Part shown: in pieces, positions 1-10,140 of the stretch | Position numbering within the stretch: position 1 is the first letter of the stretch | Layout of the letters: each line of letters starts with the position of its first letter | Assembly: GCA_021802025.1 (NCBI GenBank) | Contig: JAKABC010000041.1 | Location: 1 to 11,565, forward strand | DNA: 11,565 bases | From: Actinomycetes bacterium | GTDB taxonomy: Bacteria; Actinomycetota; Acidimicrobiia; Acidimicrobiales; RAAP-2 | Reading direction: 5' to 3' | Program-made: the position numbers and the translations under genes | The notes under the pieces: model-generated | The model's input: the letters and a program-made list of their open reading frames with translations, nothing else | Databases searched by the model: none | What the model was told of the DNA's origin: nothing

Positions 1-213
1 GAGCTCCTCCATGGCGATCGACAGCGACTTGTTCGACAGACTGGTCACCTGGGGCGGGATGACCCCCCCGTGGCCGGCGCCGAGCCCGTTGTAGTACTCG
101 TTGATCTGGCGGGCCCGGATCGAGGCCACCGCGACCAGGGTGAAGCGCGACGCGTCGACCTTAGCGAGCAGGTCCTCGATGGGCGGGTCGACGAGGGTGG
201 GGCGTTCGGCCAT
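1..213 (-). CDS. rpoZ: DNA-directed RNA polymerase omega subunit, 3' end cut by the window
   Basis: This is the N-terminal 71 residues of the omega subunit, the small RNA polymerase subunit that helps fold and hold the beta' subunit. The ATG start at 213 gives MAERPTLVDPPIEDLLAKVD, followed by a region with FTLVAVASIRARQINEYYNG (residues 24-43) and PPQVTSLSNKSLSIAMEEL (53-71). This is the typical actinobacterial omega pattern, with the conserved Arg-rich helix and the PPQVTSLS segment. No stop is reached before the window ends, and omega proteins are usually 80 to 110 aa, so only the tail is missing. The start follows the gmk stop by 12 bases, and a GAAGGA ribosome binding site lies 6 bases before the ATG. 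It is the last gene visible in the mihF-gmk-rpoZ cluster and is probably co-transcribed with gmk; an internal promoter in gmk is also possible. Identification is firm. Confidence 0.95.
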   Translation of the reverse strand, partial: MAERPTLVDPPIEDLLAKVDASRFTLVAVASIRARQINEYYNGLGAGHGGVIPPQVTSLSNKSLSIAMEEL

Positions 214-225
214 GGGGCGTCCTTC

Positions 226-792
226 TCAGGCGGGGGTGCGCCGGGCTCGACGCAGCCCCTCCAGTATAGAGACGATCTCCCCGGCCGCCCGGTCCGGGTC
301 GTCGTTGAGCACGACCGCATCGGCCACGCGCCGGCCCCGGGCCATCTCCTCGGGGGCGCTGGCCAGGCGCGCGCGCACGTGGGCCTCGTCGTCCCCGCGC
401 CCGCGCAGGCGCGCCTCGAGCGACGTCTCGTCGGGCGCCGTGACCAGCACCACCAGGGCGTCGGGGATGAGCCGGCGGACCTGCTCGGCGCCCTGGACGT
501 CGATCTCGAGCAGCACGTCCTCGCCCGCGGGCGGGGTCGGCCGGGGCGTGCCGTAGAGCTGGCCGTGGAACTCGGCCCACTCGAGGAAGCGGTCCTCGTC
601 GATCGCGCTTTCGAACTCCTCGCGCGCGACGAAGTGGTAGTCGGCGTCGGTCTCGTGGGACCGGGGCGGGCGGGTCGTCCAGCTGCGCGAGAGCCACAGA
701 TGGCCGTCGCGCTCGACCAGGCGGCGCGCCAGGGTGCCCTTGCCGACGCCGCCCGGGCCGATCAGGACGACGACGAGGGGCTCACCGGACAA
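226..792 (-). CDS. gmk: Guanylate kinase
   Basis: Cytosolic guanylate kinase of 188 aa, converting GMP (or dGMP) and ATP to GDP and ADP. The P-loop is at residues 12-19 (GPGGVGKG). The GMP-binding part shows SWTTRPPR (37-44), DYHFV (51-55), F60, and FLEWAEFHGQLYGT (69-82), followed by LLEIDVQGAEQVR (94-106). Length is normal for the family. Two oddities: the P-loop has GPGG where most homologues have GPSG, and the usual glycine-containing PRPGE-GVDYHF stretch reads PRSHETDADYHF. The start is a TTG at 792, overlapping the end of mihF by 11 bases. It is the only in-frame start before the P-loop and has no convincing ribosome binding site, so translation is probably coupled to mihF. A GTGA overlap sits nearby (782-785) but is in the wrong frame and soon stops. 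Family assignment is firm; the exact start is less sure. Confidence 0.95.
   Translation of the reverse strand: MSGEPLVVVLIGPGGVGKGTLARRLVERDGHLWLSRSWTTRPPRSHETDADYHFVAREEFESAIDEDRFLEWAEFHGQLYGTPRPTPPAGEDVLLEIDVQGAEQVRRLIPDALVVLVTAPDETSLEARLRGRGDDEAHVRARLASAPEEMARGRRVADAVVLNDDPDRAAGEIVSILEGLRRARRTPA
263..268 (-). promoter_or_regulatory. Candidate -10 box (TATACT) inside gmk, possibly for rpoZ
   Basis: On the minus strand the hexamer TATACT matches the TATAAT consensus at five of six positions and would start an RNA about 43 bases before the rpoZ ATG. It falls in gmk codons TCT-ATA-CTG, both unusual in such GC-rich DNA. No -35 box is visible at 16 to 19 bases and there is no extended -10 TGn, so this rests on the hexamer alone. 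Confidence 0.3.
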
Positions 793-1102
793 GGGCCCGG
801 AACAGCTCGGCGCGCTGCTTGGGCCCCAGGCCCCGGATGCGCCGGGTCTTGGCGATCTGGGCGGCCTTCATGATGCGCTCGGCCTTCACCTCGCCGATGG
901 CCGGCAGGGCGCTGATGAGGTCGTAGGCGCGCATCTGGGCGACGCACTCCTCGCGTGCGGCGAGCTCGAAGAGCTCCTCTAAGGAGAGCTGGCCCGTCTT
1001 GACCAGACGCTTGACCTCGGCGCGGCGTCGGCGGTTGGCGACGGCGAGGCGCGAGGCCTCGACGCGCTGTTGCTGGGTCAGGGACGGTGGAGTTGGGACC
1101 AC
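782..1102 (-). CDS. mihF: Integration host factor, actinobacterial type (mIHF)
   Basis: Small basic nucleoid-associated protein of 106 aa, the usual length for mycobacterial mIHF (about 105). The family (mIHF/sIHF, not related to proteobacterial IHF) binds DNA without strong sequence preference, bends and compacts it, and is essential in mycobacteria. Visible features are a basic N-terminal helix (residues 24-36, NRRRRAEVKRLVK), then the helix-two-turn-helix region with SALPAIGEVKAERIM (64-78) and the DNA-contacting TRRIRGLGPKQR (86-97). GTG at 1102 is chosen because it gives the family length and lies 6 bases after a TAGTCT -10 box, as expected of a leaderless message; no clear Shine-Dalgarno sequence precedes it. 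The gap to pyrF is 32 bases and the gene overlaps gmk by 11 bases. The order mihF-gmk-rpoZ is conserved in Actinobacteria. Very confident of the family. Confidence 0.95.
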   Translation of the reverse strand: MVPTPPSLTQQQRVEASRLAVANRRRRAEVKRLVKTGQLSLEELFELAAREECVAQMRAYDLISALPAIGEVKAERIMKAAQIAKTRRIRGLGPKQRAELFRALVR

Positions 1103-1108
1103 GGGCTC

Positions 1109-1114
1109 AGACTA
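1109..1114 (-). promoter_or_regulatory. Candidate -10 box for a leaderless mihF transcript
   Basis: In the 32-base gap between pyrF and mihF the minus strand carries TAGTCT, which fits the actinobacterial TAnnnT pattern. Six bases separate it from the mihF GTG, so RNA would start at or next to the start codon. No TTGAC-like -35 box is found 16 to 19 bases upstream. A second TAnnnT hexamer (TAGCCT, 1132-1137) overlaps the pyrF stop. mihF can probably be transcribed both from here and by read-through from the pyr operon. Confidence 0.4.
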
Positions 1115-1134
1115 CCCCGCGCCGGGTGATCAGG

Positions 1135-1968
1135 CTAGAGGACTTCGGCGAGGTCGTCGCGCCAGCGCTCGGCGGCCTGGCGCAGGGCCCGGCGCGAGGG
1201 TCCAGCCCGAAGCAGCGCGCGCGAGACGCTGGCCAGCACGCTGGCGCGCGCGCACCCCGCCGTCACCGCCGCCACCTCGCGCGGCCCGGCCCCCTGGGCC
1301 CCGACCCCGGGCACGAGGACCGGCCCGCCCAGGGTGGCGAGGTCGACCCCGAGGGGGGCCCGCGTCGCGCCGATCACGACCCCGACCGACCCGACACCGT
1401 GCTGGGCGTTGAGCTCGGCCACGGCCGCGCACACCCCGGCCTCCACGCTGCGGCCCTCGAAGCGGGCCTCCTGGATCGATCGGCCCTCGGGGTTCGAGGT
1501 GGCCGCGAGCACCAACGCTCCGGTGCCGCTGGCGCGCGCCACGGCGAGCAGCGGGGCGAGCGCGCCGACCCCGAGGTAGGGGTGCAGGGTCAGCGCGTCG
1601 GCGCGCAGGGCCGAGCCCTCCCCCGCCCAGGCCTGGGCGTAGCCCTCGTTGGTCGAGCCGATGTCGCCGCGCTTGGCGTCGGCGATGAGCAGCACCCCCG
1701 CCTCGCGGGCCACCTCGACGACGCGCTCGAGCACGGCGTAGCCGGCCGCGGCGAAGCGCTCGAAGAAGGCGACCTGGGCCTTGACGGCGGCCGCCGTCTC
1801 GGCGACGGCCTCGATCGTGGTGAGGGCGAGGTAGCGCGCCCCCTCGGCGGTGTCGGGCTGACCCCAGTCGGCCAAGACGGCGGCGCTCGGGTCGAGGCCC
1901 ACGCACAGGGGTCCGCGCGCCTCGATCGCGCGCGCCAGGCGCACCCCGAAGGTCTCAGGCGTCGCCAT
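1135..1968 (-). CDS. pyrF: Orotidine 5'-phosphate decarboxylase, PyrF2 subfamily
   Basis: Cytosolic enzyme of 277 aa that decarboxylates OMP to UMP, the last step of de novo UMP synthesis. It belongs to the longer subfamily found in mycobacteria (about 274 aa), not the 230-aa E. coli type. Visible motifs of the TIM barrel: GLDP (24-27), VKAQ with K63, the catalytic DAKRGDIGST (97-106, including K99 and D102), HPYLG (129-133), VIGATR (198-203), PGVGAQG (220-226) and SVSR (247-250) near the phosphate site. ATG at 1968 is preferred because the following residues align with the family N-terminus and a G-rich GGGGGCGG stretch precedes it. This places the start 14 bases inside the end of pyrD. The stop is TAG, whereas the other pyr genes use TGA. 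Last pyrimidine gene of the operon, followed by mihF after 32 bases. Confidence 0.95.
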   Translation of the reverse strand: MATPETFGVRLARAIEARGPLCVGLDPSAAVLADWGQPDTAEGARYLALTTIEAVAETAAAVKAQVAFFERFAAAGYAVLERVVEVAREAGVLLIADAKRGDIGSTNEGYAQAWAGEGSALRADALTLHPYLGVGALAPLLAVARASGTGALVLAATSNPEGRSIQEARFEGRSVEAGVCAAVAELNAQHGVGSVGVVIGATRAPLGVDLATLGGPVLVPGVGAQGAGPREVAAVTAGCARASVLASVSRALLRAGPSRRALRQAAERWRDDLAEVL

Positions 1969-2861
1969 GGGCCGCCCCCACGATCTCGGCGAACGCGCCG
2001 ACCCCGTGGTCGTCGAGCCAGCGTTCGAGCTGCGCGCGCACCCCAAAGGGCGCGCGCGGGTCGGCGAAGGTCGCCGTGCCGACCTCGATCGCGTCGGCGC
2101 CGGCCATGGCCATGGCCACCGCGTCCTCGCCGGTGGCGATCCCGCCCACGCCCACGATCGCCGCCTCGGGGAAGGCCGCGCGGCACTCGTAGACCGCGCG
2201 CAGGGCGATCGGGGCGATCGCCCGTCCGCTCAGCCCTCCCCCGCCGTGGGCGAGCGTTGGGCGGCGGGCCTCGACGTCGATGGCCAGGCCGAGGACCGTG
2301 TTCACGAGCACGAGCGCCTCGGCCCCGGCCGCGAGCGCGGCCTCGGCCACCGCGAGCAGCTCGGGCGTGTTGGGACTGAGCTTCGCCCAGCGCGGCACGC
2401 CGGCCGCCGCGGCCGCCGCCACGACGGCCGCTGTCGCCTCGGGCGAGTGGGCGAAGATCCCCCGGCGGCCCTCGAGGTTGGGACAGCTCGCGTTCACCTC
2501 GACCGCGGCGATCTCGGCGCCGGCCAGCCCGGCCGCCGCGGCCTCGAACTCGGCCGCGGTGCGCCCCCAGATCGAGGCGACGACCGTCGCGCCGCGCCGG
2601 CGCAGTCGGACCAGGCCGTCGGCGCGCCAGGCGGCCACCCCCGGGCCCGAGAGGCCGACGGCGTTGAGCATCGACGGACCCCAGGTGGTGAGCCGGGGCG
2701 CCGGGTTGCCGGGCCACGCGAAGGCCGCGAGGGACTTCACGACGACGGCCCCGAGCGAGTCGAGCGCCCCGTAGCCGGCGAGCTCGTCGCCGACCCCGGC
2801 CGTGCCCGAGGCGGTGAGGACCGCGCAGGCGAGCTCGAGCGAGCCGACCCGGGTCGAGAGG

Positions 2862-2869
<8 letters not shown>
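1955..2869 (-). CDS. pyrD: Dihydroorotate dehydrogenase, class 1B-like catalytic subunit
   Basis: FMN enzyme of 304 aa that oxidises dihydroorotate to orotate. Class 1B features in order: LSTRVGSLEL (4-13), VVVKSL with K45, GNPAPR (54-59), SMLNAVGL (66-73), the active-site NASCPN with base Cys129 (126-131), WAKLSPN with K163 (161-167), VNTVLG (189-194), GGGGLSG (209-215) and VGVGGI (239-244). Cys as base marks class 1; class 2 membrane enzymes have Ser, plus an N-terminal extension that is absent here. Class 1B enzymes normally pair with PyrK, an iron-sulfur/FAD protein passing electrons to NAD, encoded next to pyrD. No pyrK is present: carB overlaps the start by 8 bases and pyrF overlaps the end by 14. 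The usual Lys-Gly-Gly after NASCPN is replaced by LEGRRGIFA. GTG at 2869 follows an AGGAG at 8 bases. The enzyme is clear; its electron acceptor is not. Confidence 0.92.
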
Positions 2870-6154
<3,285 letters not shown>

Positions 6155-6155
<1 letters not shown>

Positions 6156-7243
6156 CAGCCCTCCCACCACTCGGCGGACTCGACGAGGCGCGCGAAGCGC
6201 TCGAACAGGTAGCGCGCGTCGTGGGGACCCGGTCCGGCCTCGGGGTGGTACTGGACCGAGAAGCACCGCTCGGCGCGCAGCGCGAGGCCCTCGACGACCC
6301 CGTCGTTGAGGTCGACGTGGCTCACGACGGCGCGCGCCAGCGTGTCGGGGTCGACGGCGTAGTTGTGGTTCTGGGCCGTGATCTCGATGCGTCCGGTCGC
6401 CAGGTCCTTCACCGGGTGGTTCGAGCCGTGGTGGCCGAAGGGCAGCTTGTAGGTCCGCCCGCCCAGGGCCCGGGCGAGCAGCTGGTGGCCGAGGCAGATC
6501 CCAAAGATCGGCACCCGGCCGAGCAGGCCGTCGAGCTCGGCCGCCAGCCCGTCGAGCGCCGCGGGGTCGCCGGGGCCGTTGGAGAGGAAGACGCCGTCGG
6601 GCGCGAGGGCGAGGACCTCGTCGGCCGTCGTGGTGGCCGGCACCACGCTCACCCGGAAGCGCCGGGCCAGTTGATCGACCATCGTGCGCTTGATGCCGTA
6701 GTCGTAGGCGACGACGTGTCGCCCGGCCTCGCCGCGGCGGTAGGGCTCGGTCGTGGTGACCGTGGTGACGAAGTCGGTGTCGTCGGTGCCGCGCGCCACG
6801 CGCGCGGCGGCCTCGAGGGTGGCGAGCGGCGCCGGGCCGAAGGCGCCGGGCAGGGCGCCGTGGGCGCGCAGGTGTCGGGTCAGGCGCCGGGTGTCGACCC
6901 CCACGATCGCCGGTATCTCGTGGCGCACGAGGAACGCCTCGAGCTCCTCGCGGGCCCGCCAGTTCGACGCCACGGGATTGAGCTCGCGCACCACCACCCC
7001 CCGACACCACGGGCGCACCGACTCCTCGTCGACGGGGGTGACCCCGTAGTTGCCCACGTGGGGGTAGGTGAAGGCGATGACCTGACCGGCGTAGCTGGGG
7101 TCGGTGATGACCTCCTGGTAGCCCGAGAGCGCGGTGTTAAAGACGAACTCGCCCGTGGTGAGCCCGTCGGGCGCGACGAAGCCCGCGGCCTCGCCGGCGA
7201 AGACGGCGCCGTCGGCGAGCACGAGGTGGGCCGGCTCTCTCAC
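6155..7243 (-). CDS. carA: Carbamoyl-phosphate synthase small (glutaminase) subunit
   Basis: Glutamine-hydrolysing subunit of 362 aa that supplies ammonia to CarB. The N-terminal CarA-specific domain (about 1-155) shows LADGAVFAGEAAG (9-21), GEFVFNTALSGYQEVITDPSYAGQ (31-54) and VGNYG (63-67). The C-terminal class I glutamine amidotransferase domain (about 175-355) has SNGPGDP (221-227), the nucleophile elbow GICLGHQ with Cys250 (248-254), and QYHPEAGPGPHD with His333 and Glu335 (331-341), so the Cys-His-Glu triad is complete. The GTG start at 7243 overlaps the pyrC stop by four bases (GTGA), and a GAGGAG lies 5 bases upstream. Length matches the family (360 to 390). One copy in a pyr operon would serve arginine synthesis too unless another carAB exists in the genome. 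Confidence 0.97.
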
Positions 7244-8550
7244 GCGAGCTCCTCGCCGTCGAGCACCAGACGACCGGCCACGAGCAGGGCCCGGGCCCGG
7301 CCGGTCAGCGCGCGACCGTCGTAGGGGGTGTTGGTGGCCCGGCTCGCGAGGTCCTCGCGGCTCGCGCGCCAGCGCCGGGTCGGGTCGAAGACGAGGAGGT
7401 TGGCGTCCTCGCCCACGGCGACCGCCCCGCCGTGGGCGCCGAGCCCCGCGCGCGCGTCGGCGCGGTCGAGCCCGGCGATGCGCGCCGGGCGACGGCTGAG
7501 CAGCGCGAAGAACTCCCGGGCCGCCCCCGCGCCGCCCCCCAGGGCCTCCAGGGTGAGGGCGGCCGCGTGCTCCAGCCCGAGCATCCCGGGGGGCGCCTCG
7601 TCGAAGGTCCGGTCCTTGGTCTCGGGCGCGTGGGGGGCGTGGTCGGTGGCGACGGCGTCGATCGTCCCGGCGCGCAGGCCCGCGACGAGCGCCTCGACGT
7701 CGGTGCGCGGACGCAGCGGCGGGTGGACTTTGAAGAGCGGGTCGTAACCCTCGACGGCCGTCTCGTCCAGGGTGAGGTGATGGGGGGTCACCTCACAGGT
7801 GACGGGCAGCCCCTCGGCCCGGGCCGCGGCGACCACCCCCAGGGCCCGCGCGCTCGAGAGGTGCATGACGTGCAGCGCGCACCCGGTGAGGCGCGCCAGC
7901 GCGACGTCGCGGGCCACCATGAGCTCCTCGGCCAGGGCCGGTCGGCCCACGAGCCCGAGCCGCCCCGAGAGGGCCCCCTCGTGCATCACGCCGCCGGCGG
8001 CCAGTCGCTCGTCCTCGCAGTGCTCGGCCAGGCGCACGCCCAGGCCCCGCGCGTACTCCATCGCCCGGCGCAGCACCAGGGGGTCCTCGACGCCCCGACC
8101 GTCGTCGGTGAACAGGCGCACCCCGAGCGCGGCCATCTCGGCCATCGGGGCGAGGAGCTCGCCGCGCCGGCCCTGGGTGATGGCCCCGGCCACGGCGACC
8201 TCGACGCAGGCCTCGCGCCCGCGCGCCAGGACGAAGGAGACCATCGCCGCCGAGTCGATCGCCGGCTCGGTGTTGGGCATCGCCACCACCGCGCTGTAGC
8301 CGCCCCGGGCGGCCGCCCGCGCCCCGCTCTCGATGGTCTCGGCCTCCTCGTGTCCCGGCTCGCGCAGGTGGGTGTGCAGGTCGACCAGACCCGGTCCCAC
8401 CCAGCAGCCCGAGGCGTCCACGACCCGCGCGTCGCCGGGGGCGTCGAGGTCGGGGCCGACCACGACGATCCGACCGTCCTCGACCCCGACGTCGGCGCGC
8501 ACCGGCCCGTCGGGTCCGACCACCTCGCCCCCGCGCACGACGAGTCTCAC
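7240..8550 (-). CDS. pyrC: Dihydroorotase, class I
   Basis: Cyclic amidohydrolase of 436 aa that closes carbamoyl aspartate to dihydroorotate. Zinc-site and substrate motifs of the class I enzymes are all present: DLHTHLREPG (57-66) with His59 and His61, MPNT (91-94), FTDDGRGV (147-154) holding the metal-bridging Asp found in class I enzymes in place of the carboxylated Lys of class II, AEHCED with His177 (175-180), HVMHLSS with His230 (227-233), EVTPHHL (253-259) and ATDHAPH with Asp303 (301-307). The length fits class I (about 420 to 450) and not the 345-aa E. coli type. The GTG start at 8550 overlaps the pyrB stop by four bases (GTGA) and has GGGAGG 5 bases upstream. In some class I systems PyrC associates with PyrB; adjacency allows this but does not show it. 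Confidence 0.97.
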   Translation of the reverse strand: MRLVVRGGEVVGPDGPVRADVGVEDGRIVVVGPDLDAPGDARVVDASGCWVGPGLVDLHTHLREPGHEEAETIESGARAAARGGYSAVVAMPNTEPAIDSAAMVSFVLARGREACVEVAVAGAITQGRRGELLAPMAEMAALGVRLFTDDGRGVEDPLVLRRAMEYARGLGVRLAEHCEDERLAAGGVMHEGALSGRLGLVGRPALAEELMVARDVALARLTGCALHVMHLSSARALGVVAAARAEGLPVTCEVTPHHLTLDETAVEGYDPLFKVHPPLRPRTDVEALVAGLRAGTIDAVATDHAPHAPETKDRTFDEAPPGMLGLEHAAALTLEALGGGAGAAREFFALLSRRPARIAGLDRADARAGLGAHGGAVAVGEDANLLVFDPTRRWRASREDLASRATNTPYDGRALTGRARALLVAGRLVLDGEELA

Positions 8551-9533
8551 GGCGCCTCCCGACCCAGTCCGGCGATCGTCAGGTACAGCACGGCCATGCG
8601 CACCGGCACGCCGTTGGCCACCTGGCGCTCGATGAGGGCGTTGGGCGCGTCGGCCACGGCCGAGTCGATCTCGACCCCGCGGATCATCGGACCGGGGTGC
8701 ATGACGAGGGCCGTGGGCTTGAGTCGCGCGTGGCGCTCGACCGTGAGCCCGTGGGTGCGGGTGAACTCCGCGAGTCCCGGCACGAAGGTCCCGCTGCCGC
8801 GCTCGCGCTGCAGGCGCAAGAGGCAGACCACGTCGGCCTCGGCCAGCGCCGCGTCGAGGTCGTCGACGACCTCGACCGGCCAGCTCGACACCCCCGGCGG
8901 CAGCAGGGTCCCGGGGGCGGCCAGGCGCACCCTCGCCCCGAGGGTGGTGTAGACCGCGACGTCGCTGCGCGCGACCCGGCTGTGGCGGATGTCGCCAACG
9001 ATGAGGACGTTGAGCCCTAAAAAGAGCGCGTCGCCCGACTCGGGCCCGCTCAGCCCGGCCCGCTCGGCGAGCGCCTGGCGCAGGGTGAAGGCGTCGAGCA
9101 GCCCCTGGGTCGGGTGCTGGTGGAGTCCGTCGCCGGCGTTGATCACCCGCACGTGGGGCACGTAGCGCGCGACGGCCTCGGCCGCGCCCGAGGCGGCGTG
9201 GCGCATCACCACGGCGTCGATCCCCAGCGCGTCGATCGTGGCGATCGTGTCGCGCAGCGACTCCCCCTTCTTCACGCTCGACGAGGCCACCGCCAAAGAG
9301 AGGACGTCGGCCGAGAGGCGCTTGGCCGCCGTCTCGAAGCTCAGCCGCGTGCGCGTCGACTCCTCGTAGAAGAGCGAGGCCACGACCCGTCCGCGCAGGG
9401 TCGGCACCTTCTTCACCTCGCGGCTGTGGACCTCGACGAAGGTCTCGGCGGTGTCGAGGACCTCGAGGACCCCCTCGCGCGAGAGGTCCTCGAGCCCGAG
9501 CAGGCTGCGCCCCCGGATCGACGCGACGCTCAC
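8547..9533 (-). CDS. pyrB: Aspartate carbamoyltransferase catalytic subunit
   Basis: Catalytic chain of 328 aa that joins carbamoyl phosphate to aspartate, giving N-carbamoyl aspartate. Carbamoyl-phosphate binding: FYEESTRTRLSFE (55-67) and the SSSVKKGES loop with K88/K89 (84-92). The other motifs are VMRH (109-112), INAGDGLHQHPTQGLLD (131-147), GDIRHSRVARS (180-190), LLRLQRER (238-245) and MHPGPMIRG (278-286). The last reads MIRG where many homologues have MNRG; other actinobacteria also vary here. No pyrI regulatory subunit follows, consistent with the simple trimeric or PyrC-associated classes. GTG at 9533 overlaps the pyrR TGA by four bases (GTGA) and has TGGAG 6 bases upstream. The frame stays open further upstream, but only because it is the shadow of pyrR. 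Confidence 0.97.
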   Translation of the reverse strand: MSVASIRGRSLLGLEDLSREGVLEVLDTAETFVEVHSREVKKVPTLRGRVVASLFYEESTRTRLSFETAAKRLSADVLSLAVASSSVKKGESLRDTIATIDALGIDAVVMRHAASGAAEAVARYVPHVRVINAGDGLHQHPTQGLLDAFTLRQALAERAGLSGPESGDALFLGLNVLIVGDIRHSRVARSDVAVYTTLGARVRLAAPGTLLPPGVSSWPVEVVDDLDAALAEADVVCLLRLQRERGSGTFVPGLAEFTRTHGLTVERHARLKPTALVMHPGPMIRGVEIDSAVADAPNALIERQVANGVPVRMAVLYLTIAGLGREAP

Positions 9534-10072
9534 GGCCGCTCCAGCCAGACGCCCTCGAGGGTGGCCCGCACCGACTCCTCGCGGGCCGTGGGGACGTTCT
9601 TGCCCACGAAGTCGGCCCGGATCGGCAGTTCGCGGTGGCCCCGGTCGACCAGGACGGCCAGCTGGACGGCCCGGGGCCGGCCCCACTCGACGAGGGCGTT
9701 CAGGGCGGCCCGCACGGTGCGCCCGGTGTAGAGGACGTCGTCGACGAGCACCACCACCCGGTCCTCGAGGTCGGGCAGCGCCGTGGCGCCGGCGCCGGTC
9801 ACGGGCCGCGCCGCCAGGTCGTCGCGGAAGAAGGCGACGTCGAGCAGGCCGAACTCGACCCCGGTCGCGCCGACCTCGGCGAGGTCGCGAGCCAGACGTT
9901 CGGCCAGGGCCACCCCACCGCGCTGGAGTCCGACGACGCACACGGGCGTCTCGTGGTTGCGCTCGAGGATCTCGTGGGCCATCCGGCGCAGGGCGCGGGC
10001 GACGTCGGAGGACGACAGGAGGGGCTTCTCGGTCCCGCTCGAGGTGCGCGGGCCCTCGGTGCTCTCGGTCAC
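9530..10072 (-). CDS. pyrR: PyrR: pyr mRNA-binding regulator and uracil phosphoribosyltransferase
   Basis: PyrR of 180 aa, a type I phosphoribosyltransferase fold protein. With bound UMP it binds a hairpin in pyr mRNA and lowers expression, and it usually also makes UMP from uracil and PRPP. The PRPP loop VVLVDDVLYTGRTVRAAL spans residues 107-124. QLAVLVDRGHRELPIRADFVGKNVPT (137-162) is the family's conserved C-terminal block. The N-terminal helix ALRRMAHEILERN (27-39) is part of the RNA-binding surface; it keeps His33 (B. subtilis His22) but has Arg29 where the B. subtilis protein has Thr18. The first 20 residues are a variable tail. GTG at 10072 is chosen for the GGAGG four bases upstream. 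The ATG two bases earlier meets a stop at once. It is the first gene of the operon and probably controls its own message through the leader hairpin at 10083-10115. Confidence 0.96.
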   Translation of the reverse strand: MTESTEGPRTSSGTEKPLLSSSDVARALRRMAHEILERNHETPVCVVGLQRGGVALAERLARDLAEVGATGVEFGLLDVAFFRDDLAARPVTGAGATALPDLEDRVVVLVDDVLYTGRTVRAALNALVEWGRPRAVQLAVLVDRGHRELPIRADFVGKNVPTAREESVRATLEGVWLERP

Positions 10073-10076
10073 ATCG

Positions 10077-10082
10077 CCTCCG
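10077..10082 (-). promoter_or_regulatory. pyrR ribosome binding site, next to the leader hairpin
   Basis: CGGAGG on the minus strand, four bases before the GTG of pyrR, is a strong Shine-Dalgarno sequence and fixes the start. Its core GGAGG begins one base after the last paired base of the PyrR-type hairpin, so a ribosome could not easily load while PyrR holds the hairpin closed. Confidence 0.75.
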
Positions 10083-10115
10083 GTCGTTCGGGCCTCACGG
10101 GACCCGCTTCACGAC
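10083..10115 (-). promoter_or_regulatory. PyrR-binding loop (pyr leader hairpin)
   Basis: The minus strand, read as RNA from 10115 to 10083, folds into a lower stem GUCGU/ACGAC (five pairs), an internal bulge with purine-rich GAAGC on the 5' side and GA on the 3' side, an upper stem GGGUC/GGCCC (five pairs including a U-G), and the hexaloop CCGUGA. The known PyrR-binding consensus is ARUCCNGNGAGGYU. Here the matching bases are GGUCCCGUGAGGCC, which agree everywhere except that the outer A-U pair is a compensating G-C pair. The conserved U-G pair and the CNGNGA loop are kept. No terminator or antiterminator follows and the leader is only about 45 to 50 bases, so the likely mode is translational repression as reported for Mycobacterium smegmatis, not the attenuation of Bacillus. 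Confidence 0.85.
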
Positions 10116-10125
10116 GTCGGCGACG

Positions 10126-10134
10126 ATGGTAGCA
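10126..10134 (-). promoter_or_regulatory. Candidate pyr operon promoter (extended -10)
   Basis: The minus strand reads TGCTACCAT: a TAnnnT -10 box (TACCAT) with an upstream TGn extension, located just past the ctaG stop. RNA would start near 10119, a few bases before the PyrR hairpin, leaving a leader that is little more than that hairpin. A -35 box is not evident (GCGAGA at 17 bases), which an extended -10 can tolerate. The position relative to the hairpin is the main support. Confidence 0.5.
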
Positions 10135-10140
10135 GAGGCC

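Noticed and set aside
7432..8952. A 506-codon plus-strand frame opposite pyrC and pyrB
   Set aside because: It is a shadow frame with biased composition and no motif; pyrB and pyrC on the other strand carry complete active sites.
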